Shown: in pieces, positions 1-5,484 of the stretch | Layout of the letters: each line of letters starts with the position of its first letter | Numbering within the stretch: the first letter of the stretch is position 1 | Assembly: GCA_937949455.1 (NCBI GenBank) | Contig: CALEDU010000195.1 | Location: forward strand, 1-9,136 | DNA: 9,136 bases | DNA from: an uncultured Tepidimonas sp. | GTDB taxonomy: Bacteria; Pseudomonadota; Gammaproteobacteria; Burkholderiales; Burkholderiaceae_C | Direction of reading: 5' to 3' | The notes under the pieces: generated by a model | Databases searched by the model: none | What the model was told of the DNA's origin: nothing | The model's input: only the letters and a program-made list of their open reading frames with translations | Translations under genes and position numbers: made by a program

Positions 1-265
1 ACGGCAGTCCAGACCGCTCGGGCGCGGCCCCGTTGGCAAAACCGTCGGCCCGCTGACCCTCCTGCGCCGGGGCGACAGGAGACAGCGTTGGCGTGGTAGG
101 CTGCGCCTGCGCACGCCCAGCCTCGCCTTGCGGTGCCACAAGGGTACCAGCCACATTCTCGCGGGCTACGGCATTGCTGGGTCGCGTCGGCGTCACCGGC
201 TGGGCCCGCACCGTCGGCGTCGATTGCGGCGCCGGTGCCACGACAATCGATGAAATGGTCAACAT
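1..265 (-). CDS. Partial Pro/Ala/Thr-rich protein, possibly a FliK-like flagellar hook-length control protein (N-terminal part)
   Basis: Reading leftward from an ATG at 265-263, the frame stays open for 88 codons to the window edge, so only the N-terminus is seen. It begins MLTISSIVVAPAPQSTPTV and is dominated by Pro, Ala, Thr, Gln and Val. There is no signal peptide or membrane segment, which suggests a disordered N-terminal region. FliK proteins typically have such a Pro/Gln/Ala-rich N-terminus before a conserved C-terminal domain, which would lie outside this window. The main support is a sigma-28-type promoter about 55 bases upstream on the same strand. A weak GGGG lies a few bases ahead of the ATG, and no other good in-frame start was found upstream. 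That the frame is coding is fairly likely; the FliK identity is an inference from composition and promoter, and another flagellar or chemotaxis protein is possible. Confidence 0.5.
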   Translation of the reverse strand, partial: MLTISSIVVAPAPQSTPTVRAQPVTPTRPSNAVARENVAGTLVAPQGEAGRAQAQPTTPTLSPVAPAQEGQRADGFANGAAPERSGLP

Positions 266-320
266 GGCGAAACCCCAACTCGTCAGTGCACAAGGGTCGG
301 ATCCCCCGCGCTTATCCCAG

Positions 321-347
321 TTATCGACTAACTTGAGTCGGACTTTA
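321..347 (-). promoter_or_regulatory. Sigma-28 (FliA) class flagellar promoter
   Basis: On the minus strand, bases 347 to 321 read TAAAGTCC, an 11-base spacer, then GTCGATAA. The enterobacterial FliA consensus is TAAAGTTT-N11-GCCGATAA. The -35 element matches at 6 of 8 positions, the -10 element at 7 of 8, and the spacer length is exact. Transcription would start near base 314 and give a leader of about 49 nt to the ATG at 265. The site is intergenic and points at the partial gene on the left edge. The match was read directly; its activity is inferred. Confidence 0.68.
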
Positions 348-472
348 GGGGGAAATCGCCTGCTTTTCAACCGATCGGCCCCCGGCCTGCCGTGGCATGA
401 CGCCAGCGCCGACAGCGGGCCCATCGAATCGGGCTGTGCCCGCAGATGGCCACCGGGACCAAGCCACGTAAA

Positions 473-550
473 ATGACAGCCAATCCGACCCCGGCGCGCC
501 CGCTGCGGCACAGTCCCAGACGGGCGCCCTTCAACCCAAAGGACCCCTGA
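473..550 (+). other. Possible 25-codon upstream ORF, stop-start coupled to ilvE
   Basis: An ATG at 473 opens a 25-codon frame (MTANPTPARPLRHSPRR...) whose TGA at 548-550 shares its A with the ilvE ATG at 550-552. That is the TGATG arrangement typical of translational coupling. The peptide is Pro/Arg-rich and has a single Leu and no Ile or Val, so it does not look like a classical branched-chain attenuator leader. No convincing Shine-Dalgarno precedes it. It may be chance in GC-rich DNA with few stop codons. Confidence 0.2.
538..543 (+). promoter_or_regulatory. ilvE ribosome binding site
   Basis: AAAGGA lies 6 nt before the ATG at 550. It supports this start, which also gives the family's usual N-terminus (a short lead into the RDGKIWMDG segment). 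Confidence 0.7.
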
Positions 551-1485
551 TGGCGACCCCCCTCCCGCTGCACGACCGCGACGGCAAGATCTGGATGGAC
601 GGCGAACTCGTCGACTGGCGCGACGCCAAGGTGCATGTACTGACGCACACGCTGCACTACGGTTGCGGCGCCTTCGAGGGTGTGCGCGCCTACAAAACCG
701 AGCAAGGCACGGCGATTTTCCGCCTGCAGGAGCACACCGAGCGTTTGTTCAACAGCGCCAAGATTCTGCGCATGAAGATTCCTTTCAGCGTGCAAGAGGT
801 CAACGAAGCCCAGCGCGCCGTCATCCGCGCCAACGGGCTCGACAGCGGCTACATCCGCCCGCTGACTTGGATTGGATCGGAAAAACTCGGTGTCAGCCCC
901 AAGGGCAATCGTGTGCACCTGATGGTGGCGGCATGGGCCTGGGGTGCCTACCTGGGCGAAGAAGGCATGAAGCGCGGCATCCGCGTCAAGACCTCCAGCC
1001 ACACGCGCCACCATGTCAACATCACCATGACCCAGGCCAAGGCGGTGTCCAATTACACCAACTCTATCCTGGCCAACATGGAGGCCACCGACGACGGCTA
1101 CGACGAGGCGCTGCTGCTCGACCCGGCGGGCTTCGTCTCCGAAGGTGCCGGCGAAAACCTCTTCATCGTCAAGAGCGGCGTCATTTACACGCCGGACCTG
1201 TCGGCTGGCGCACTCAACGGTATCACGCGCAACACCGTGCTGCACATCGCCAAGGATCTGGGCCTGGAAGTGGTGCAAAAGCGCATCACGCGCGATGAGG
1301 TGTACATTGCCGATGAGGCCTTCTTCACTGGCACCGCCGCCGAGGTCACGCCGATCCGCGAACTCGACCGTGTCCCAATCGGCGCGGGTCAGCGCGGCCC
1401 GATCACCGAGCGTATCCAGAGCGCCTTTTTCGACATCGTCAACGGCCGCAACCCGAAGTATGCCCAATGGCTGACCCTGGTGTGA
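550..1485 (+). CDS. ilvE: Branched-chain amino acid aminotransferase (class IV, PLP-dependent)
   Basis: This cytosolic PLP enzyme catalyses the last step of Ile, Leu and Val synthesis, and the first step of their breakdown, by amino transfer between 2-oxoglutarate/glutamate and branched-chain 2-oxo acids (EC 2.6.1.42). It has 311 residues, the usual length for bacterial IlvE. Visible motifs are LTHTLHYGCGAFEGVRAY at 31-48, the PLP lysine K164 in TQAKAVSNY, SEGAGEN at 197-203, GITRNTV at 224-230, and GTAAEVTPIR at 261-270, which contacts the cofactor phosphate in relatives. The order matches E. coli IlvE. The start is backed by AAAGGA 6 nt upstream. The zinc-finger gene begins 6 nt after the stop, so the two are very likely co-transcribed. 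A possible small ORF ends on the start codon. The assignment is secure. Confidence 0.97.
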   Translation: MATPLPLHDRDGKIWMDGELVDWRDAKVHVLTHTLHYGCGAFEGVRAYKTEQGTAIFRLQEHTERLFNSAKILRMKIPFSVQEVNEAQRAVIRANGLDSGYIRPLTWIGSEKLGVSPKGNRVHLMVAAWAWGAYLGEEGMKRGIRVKTSSHTRHHVNITMTQAKAVSNYTNSILANMEATDDGYDEALLLDPAGFVSEGAGENLFIVKSGVIYTPDLSAGALNGITRNTVLHIAKDLGLEVVQKRITRDEVYIADEAFFTGTAAEVTPIRELDRVPIGAGQRGPITERIQSAFFDIVNGRNPKYAQWLTLV

Positions 1486-1491
1486 CGCGCT

Positions 1492-1713
1492 ATGAGCAGC
1501 CCGACTTCTACCCCTGTCGTCGTCGAATTGACCGCCCTCGATCTAAATGCGCACGGCGGCGTGATTTGCCCCAGCCCCAAAGCCGGTATGCAGTTGTGGA
1601 ACAGCCACCCGCGCGTGTTTCTGGATGTGGCCAAAACCGGTGAGGCACGCTGCCCCTATTGCGGGACTGTGTATCGGCTGCGCGCCGGTGAGCAGCCAGG
1701 GCACCATGCTTGA
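1492..1713 (+). CDS. Small CHCC-type zinc-finger protein (zf-CHCC, NDUFS6-like fold)
   Basis: This is a 73-residue protein with the zf-CHCC pattern: C26 in GGVICPSPK, H39 in WNSHPRVFLD, and the pair C54 and C57 in RCPYCGTVYRL. These would bind one zinc ion. The HPRVFLD...CPYCGTVY core is the hallmark of the family, which includes the mitochondrial complex I accessory subunit NDUFS6. The role of the bacterial stand-alone proteins is not settled. The gene starts 6 nt after ilvE and has no strong Shine-Dalgarno of its own, so it probably relies on translational coupling. The first 20 residues are poorly constrained. From memory, ilvE followed by this gene and then LPS genes is a recurring order in Burkholderiales. 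Family assignment is confident; biological function is unknown. Confidence 0.9.
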   Translation: MSSPTSTPVVVELTALDLNAHGGVICPSPKAGMQLWNSHPRVFLDVAKTGEARCPYCGTVYRLRAGEQPGHHA

Positions 1714-1749
1714 CGGCGCGCCTGCAGCGTCTGCACATATTGCCCCCCC

Positions 1750-3054
1750 GTGAGTGGACTTGTCGCGAGCGAAGTGTCGCTCCGTTGGGTCAAACGCCTG
1801 GTCACGGCGGGGGCATTTTTGTTGCCAGCACTCAGCCTGTCGGTCCCCTCTGGCTATTCCTGGGGTGCCTTGTGTCTGGTGATGGCCGGCCTGCTGGCGG
1901 TGGGCTGTATCCCACGCCAACCCGACGTAAGGGTGGCACCATGGCGCTGGTTGCTCGGGTCGATCGCGCTGATGGGGCTGGTTTGGTTGTTTCGACTGGA
2001 CCTGCATTGGCACGCCTTGCGTGCGGGGGATTTCGACCGCTTCGCCAAATACCTGCTAGCGCTGATCGCAGCCCCCGCCCTGATGCGGACAGCACCGTCA
2101 CTGACATGGACGCTGCGCGGCTGCTGGGTGGGCGCTTGGTTGGCAGCTGCCGTAGCCGGCTGGCAAGTACACGCCCTGGGGTTGGAGCGCGCGCACGGAT
2201 ATACCAATGCCATCCAATTTGGTAATGTGGCTGTTTTGCTGGCGCTGTGGAGCGCACTGGCGGCTTGGCGGGCCCAGGCCGGGTGGGAGCGCTGGGCCGC
2301 TGGGTTTGCCGTGCTGGCTGGCACCTACGCCTCGCTGCTGTCCGGCGCGCGCGGTGGCTGGTGGGTATTGACGGCTTTGCTGGCCGGGTTGGTGTGGGCC
2401 GGGTGGCGGGGGTATTTGCCAAGTGGTCGGGCTTTGCCAGCCGCGTCGAGGCCACGCGCCAGACGCGCTGGAATCCTCGCCGCACTGGCTGCCCTGGCCG
2501 TGGGTGGCGGGCTGATCTGGGCTGGCGCTGCTGGGTCGTTTCACCAGCGGCTGCAGGATTTGCAGCGCGATCTGCTGCAGTACCAGCAAGGGGAGGCAGA
2601 CACCTCGGTGGGCCATCGCCTGGCGCACTGGCGGCTGGCTTGGCAAATGGGATGGGAGCGCCCTGGCTTGGGCTGGAGCGAAGCCGGCTACGAGGGTCGC
2701 AAGCGTGAATGGGTAGAAGGCGGGCGGGCCCCCGTCACCGTTCTGCGCCACGGCCATGCCCACCATGAGTGGCTGGATTTGTGGGCCAAGGCGGGCCTGC
2801 TGGGGATACTGGCTCTGGCCCTGTTCTACGGGGTGCCAGCTGGCTTTTATGGACGCCAATTGCGCCATCGGTCCCCTGGCAGTGACCGATCGTGGGCCGC
2901 TTGGGCAGGGATGATCCTGGTGCTGGCCTACATGGGCTTTGGCATGACGCAGGTCATGTTCGCGCACAACAGCGGCAACCTCGTGTATCTGTTCATGAAT
3001 CTGGTGTGGACCAGCATGGCCATGCGGCTCAGCACGACGGCGGACGATCGATGA
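1750..3054 (+). CDS. O-antigen ligase / polymerase family integral membrane protein (Wzy_C, WaaL-like)
   Basis: A 434-residue inner-membrane protein with roughly 10-12 hydrophobic segments, starting around residue 18 and ending near 424. A long polar stretch at about 263-345 fits the large periplasmic loop of WaaL/Wzy proteins. Family signatures are SGARGGWW at 198-205, with R201 a candidate lipid-phosphate-binding arginine; the loop segment GHRLAHWRLAW near 288-298; and HGHAHHEWLDLWAKAGLLG at 334-352, matching the conserved H-x-x-x-L...G-x-x-G pattern with H338 the likely key histidine. Such proteins join or polymerise undecaprenyl-linked glycans on the periplasmic side. Ligase, polymerase and protein O-glycosyltransferase members cannot be told apart from sequence alone. 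The start is GTG at 1750, 36 nt after the zinc-finger gene, with no clear Shine-Dalgarno. A GTG at 1774 is an alternative. The stop overlaps the next gene as ATGA. Confidence 0.86.
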   Translation: MSGLVASEVSLRWVKRLVTAGAFLLPALSLSVPSGYSWGALCLVMAGLLAVGCIPRQPDVRVAPWRWLLGSIALMGLVWLFRLDLHWHALRAGDFDRFAKYLLALIAAPALMRTAPSLTWTLRGCWVGAWLAAAVAGWQVHALGLERAHGYTNAIQFGNVAVLLALWSALAAWRAQAGWERWAAGFAVLAGTYASLLSGARGGWWVLTALLAGLVWAGWRGYLPSGRALPAASRPRARRAGILAALAALAVGGGLIWAGAAGSFHQRLQDLQRDLLQYQQGEADTSVGHRLAHWRLAWQMGWERPGLGWSEAGYEGRKREWVEGGRAPVTVLRHGHAHHEWLDLWAKAGLLGILALALFYGVPAGFYGRQLRHRSPGSDRSWAAWAGMILVLAYMGFGMTQVMFAHNSGNLVYLFMNLVWTSMAMRLSTTADDR

Positions 3055-4211
3055 CTCCCAGAGCGAGCCCCCAAAATGACGCATCTGCCCTGCGGGTGCT
3101 GCATTTCGTCTCGGGTGGTTTTTCTGGCGCGACCCAAGTCGCCATCGATTTGTGTGCAGGCGAGCCGGGCCTGCAAACCCTGCTGGTGCTGCGGCGCAAG
3201 CGACGGACACCGAAGCACCGCCTCGACCTGCTGCGCCGCGATGGCATCACGGTGGAGACGGTGCCTGGCTGGCCCCATGTGCTGACCGTATGGAGACTGG
3301 CCCGCCTGTGCCGCCAATGGCAACCCGATGTCTTGGTCGCGCATGGATTCAGCGACCATCTGTGGGGCCGCTGGGCGGGCCTGCTGGCGGGTGTGCCGCA
3401 CCTGGTGCAGGTGGAGCACAACGTGCGGGAACGTTATGGCTGGTGGCGGCTGTGGCAATCGCGCTGGCTGGCTGAACAGACCGATGCACTGGTCGGTGTC
3501 TCGGACGCGGTCCGGGATGCGCTGCTGCGGCTGGGCCATCCGCCTGCGCGCTGCGTGACCATCCACAATGGCATCGATCTGTCGCGGTGGTCGGCTGCTC
3601 GGCCATGGGACGAACGGGAGGACGCCGTCGTGATGGCGGCCCGGTTTGCCCGACAAAAGAACCACGATGCAGTGATCCGTGCCGCCCGCGAGTTGCTCGA
3701 TCGTGGCACCCCGATGCGGTTTTACCTGGCGGGCGGCGGCAGCCGCCGCTGGAGGCTGCGCGCCGAACGCCTGGCCGAACGGCTCGGTGTCACGGCGTGG
3801 GTGCATTTCCTGGGGCCAGTCGACGATTTGCCCTCCTTTTATGGGCGTGTGCGCTATTGCGTGTTGAGCTCCCACTACGAGGGCTTGGGCTTGTCTTTGA
3901 TGGAAGGCATGGCCAGCGGCTGCTGCGCGATCGGCTCCGACGTCGAGGGCGTTCGCGAGGTGATCGACCATGGCCGCACGGGCATTTGCGTTCCCCCTGA
4001 CGACGCCAAAGCGTTGGCAGACGCGTTGACGGTGCTGCGCGCTGACCCCGGCACGGCTCGCGCGCTCGCTCGAGCGGGGCAGGGGGACGTAAAAATGCGT
4101 TTTGGTCGCAAACAGATGCAAGAGCGGTATCGGGAACTGCTGGTCCGTCTGGTATCGGGTGACACACCCACCGATCAGGCTGCTCGCCGCCTTCACCTCA
4201 AGGGCGGTTGA
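3051..4211 (+). CDS. GT4-family (GT-B fold) glycosyltransferase
   Basis: A 386-residue retaining glycosyltransferase, probably adding a sugar to LPS core or another surface glycan at the cytosolic face of the membrane. The N-terminal Rossmann domain begins at RVLHFVSGGFSGATQVAIDL (15-34), with a glycine-rich acceptor-side loop. The linker carries VTIHNGIDLSRW at 169-180. The C-terminal nucleotide-sugar domain has AARFARQKNHD at 196-206, with R201 and K203 as candidate donor-phosphate contacts, and the GT4 E-x7-E motif at E277-E285 in EGLGLSLME. The start is the ATG at 3051, which overlaps the ligase stop as ATGA. The frame is open further upstream, but an earlier start would run inside the ligase gene. 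The 3' end overlaps the convergent GT25 gene by 19 bp. Donor and acceptor sugars cannot be read from the sequence. Confidence 0.93.
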   Translation: MTPRASPQNDASALRVLHFVSGGFSGATQVAIDLCAGEPGLQTLLVLRRKRRTPKHRLDLLRRDGITVETVPGWPHVLTVWRLARLCRQWQPDVLVAHGFSDHLWGRWAGLLAGVPHLVQVEHNVRERYGWWRLWQSRWLAEQTDALVGVSDAVRDALLRLGHPPARCVTIHNGIDLSRWSAARPWDEREDAVVMAARFARQKNHDAVIRAARELLDRGTPMRFYLAGGGSRRWRLRAERLAERLGVTAWVHFLGPVDDLPSFYGRVRYCVLSSHYEGLGLSLMEGMASGCCAIGSDVEGVREVIDHGRTGICVPPDDAKALADALTVLRADPGTARALARAGQGDVKMRFGRKQMQERYRELLVRLVSGDTPTDQAARRLHLKGG

Positions 4212-4960
4212 ACGACCCCGCTGGGTACGACCTGTCGGTGCCGGTACCAAGCATTGCGCAAGGAGTAATCGAACTGCAACGACCAACGCCGCCAGCGCTG
4301 TGGCCAGCGGCGATCGGGGCGTCCGTCTCGCCAGATGCTGCTGGCCTCGGCGCTCAGCCCGATGTTCACGACCGTCGGTAGCACGCCGAGCACGCGCAGG
4401 TCCGCCTCCCACCAATAGCGCACATCGACATCCACGGGTCGACCAAACGGGCGCCGGTGCTGTAACAGTTTGATCGCACCGGCCCGGCTCAGGGCATAGC
4501 CGTTGCTCATACTCGGCACGCGGCGGTAGGTCACCAACTGATGCATGCCCGTCAACGGCACGGTAGCGGCCGGCCTCTCGTCGCGCCGGCTGTAGAGCTT
4601 GATCAGATCCCAGCGGTCGGGGGGCAATGCCTCAATCGCTGCCACCACGTCGATGAATGCAGCCGTCAATTCGACATCGTCCTCCAGCACGATCAAGGCG
4701 GGAGCATTCGAGGCCAACAGATGTTCACAGGCCCGGAGATGGCTGACGTAACAGCCCTTTTCGCCATCGGCGAGCGGGCGGAAAAACTGGCGCTGGTTCA
4801 AGGCGGGAGCGTAGAAGCGAGCACGACTGACGTCGTCCAATGCCGACCATATCACCGCCGGCAAGCGTTCGAACGGCAGCCCATGATGGTTCAGCGTCGC
4901 CTCCATCGCTTGCCGGCGCTCAAGGTCCCGATCCAGATTGATGTAGATGACCGGCAACAT
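4193..4960 (-). CDS. GT25-family glycosyltransferase (LPS/LOS type)
   Basis: A 255-residue protein of the family of LOS-core galactosyltransferases such as LgtB/LpsA. Signatures in order are MLPVIYINLDRDLERRQ at the N-terminus, DGEKGCYVSH at 65-74 (the family's G-x-x-GC-x-x-SH block), IVLEDDVEL at 90-98 (acidic metal/donor-binding block), SMSNGYALSRAGA at 150-162, and PVDVD at 175-179 near the C-terminal part. The tail is Arg/Trp-rich. The start is the ATG at 4960, 16 nt past the thioesterase stop, with TCAGG 8 nt upstream; an earlier start would lie inside the thioesterase gene. By spacing it is the last gene of the beta-oxidation operon, though its function belongs with the glycan genes on the other strand. 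Its stop lies inside the convergent GT4 gene. The substrate is not predictable. Confidence 0.92.
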   Translation of the reverse strand: MLPVIYINLDRDLERRQAMEATLNHHGLPFERLPAVIWSALDDVSRARFYAPALNQRQFFRPLADGEKGCYVSHLRACEHLLASNAPALIVLEDDVELTAAFIDVVAAIEALPPDRWDLIKLYSRRDERPAATVPLTGMHQLVTYRRVPSMSNGYALSRAGAIKLLQHRRPFGRPVDVDVRYWWEADLRVLGVLPTVVNIGLSAEASSIWRDGRPDRRWPQRWRRWSLQFDYSLRNAWYRHRQVVPSGVVQPPLR

Positions 4961-4976
4961 CGTGCTGGCCTGACCC

Positions 4977-5468
4977 TCACGATACGATGTAAGCCGCTGC
5001 CCCGGTGGCCAGCAGCTTGCCATCCGTCCCCAGAAAAGCCATGCGCGTGGAGGCCACACGCGAGCCCAGGCGCAGCACTTCGGCTTCCAAGACAAAGGCC
5101 TCGCCGATGCCCGGACGCAGATAGTCGATGCGCAGATCGATCGTGCCCAACTTGGCGAAGCGGTGCAGCCGCTGACCGGGCGGCTCGTCCATGTGACGCG
5201 CACCGATCGCAGCCATCACCGCCAGCCCGCCCATCGCGTCCAGCCCGGCGCTGATCACGCCACCGTGGATGCGGTGGTAGGCGAAATGGTCGATCAGCTC
5301 CGGTCGCATGCCGATGTGGGCTTGCACCCGGTCGGCAGCAATGTCCGTGATACGCAAGCCCAGCACCGTGTTGAAGACGATCTTCCGCTCGAAGATCTCG
5401 CGCACGCCTTCAACGAACTCGGCCTCAAAGGCGACGGGCGCCAGCGGCGGATGGGTCACGCGCGTCAC
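4977..5468 (-). CDS. YigI-like hotdog-fold acyl-CoA thioesterase (PaaI superfamily)
   Basis: A 163-residue single hotdog domain that would hydrolyse acyl-CoA to free acid and CoA in the cytosol. HGGVISAGLDAMGGLAV at 68-84 is the superfamily's active-site loop, with D77 the likely catalytic acid. FAKLGTIDLRIDYLRPGIGE at 104-123 and GAAAYIV at 156-162 closely resemble E. coli YigI, a medium/long-chain acyl-CoA thioesterase, as I recall that sequence. The start is GTG at 5468: AGGGG lies 6 nt upstream, and a longer frame would run into the crotonase gene. An ATG overlapping the crotonase stop is out of frame. A second GTG at 5459 is a weaker option. Its position 16 nt behind the crotonase suggests that it recycles CoA from stalled beta-oxidation intermediates. 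Confidence 0.88.
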   Translation of the reverse strand: MTRVTHPPLAPVAFEAEFVEGVREIFERKIVFNTVLGLRITDIAADRVQAHIGMRPELIDHFAYHRIHGGVISAGLDAMGGLAVMAAIGARHMDEPPGQRLHRFAKLGTIDLRIDYLRPGIGEAFVLEAEVLRLGSRVASTRMAFLGTDGKLLATGAAAYIVS

Positions 5469-5474
5469 GGTCGG

Positions 5475-5479
5475 CCCCT
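5475..5479 (-). promoter_or_regulatory. Thioesterase ribosome binding site
   Basis: AGGGG on the minus strand lies 6 nt before the GTG at 5468. It decides this start over the GTG at 5459 and over longer in-frame extensions. Confidence 0.65.
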
Positions 5480-5484
5480 GCCCA

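Noticed and set aside
469..474. TAAAAT as the -10 of an ilvE promoter
   Set aside because: A 5/6 match to TATAAT, but no acceptable -35 at 16-18 nt; too weak to annotate as a promoter.
93..476. Plus-strand frame of 127 codons upstream of ilvE
   Set aside because: It lies antisense to the left-edge gene and spans the sigma-28 promoter region; its composition is that of GC-rich noise and it has no recognisable motif.
492..528. GC-rich imperfect inverted repeat ahead of ilvE (GGCG/CCCG arms with CGGGCGCC)
   Set aside because: The stem needs a 2-base bulge and a long loop and has no T tract or anti-terminator partner; such repeats are common by chance at this GC content.
367..1467. Long minus-strand frame of 366 codons across ilvE
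   Set aside because: It is a shadow of the ilvE coding sequence; its His/Val/Gly/Arg-rich product has no family motif, and ilvE is unambiguous.
3733..3749. Perfect palindrome GCGGCGGC-A-GCCGCCGC
   Set aside because: It sits inside the GT4 gene, encodes Gly-Gly-Gly-Ser-Arg-Arg, and follows from GC-rich codon choice; there is no T run for a terminator.
4156..4172. Short GGGTG-ACA-CACCC hairpin near the convergent gene ends
   Set aside because: Only 5 bp, within GT4 codons, and without a T tract on either strand, so not supported as a terminator.
2928..4415. Minus-strand frame of 495 codons across the ligase end and GT4
   Set aside because: It is antisense to two well-supported genes, also overlaps the GT25 gene, and has an Arg/Ala/Gln-rich sequence with no motif.
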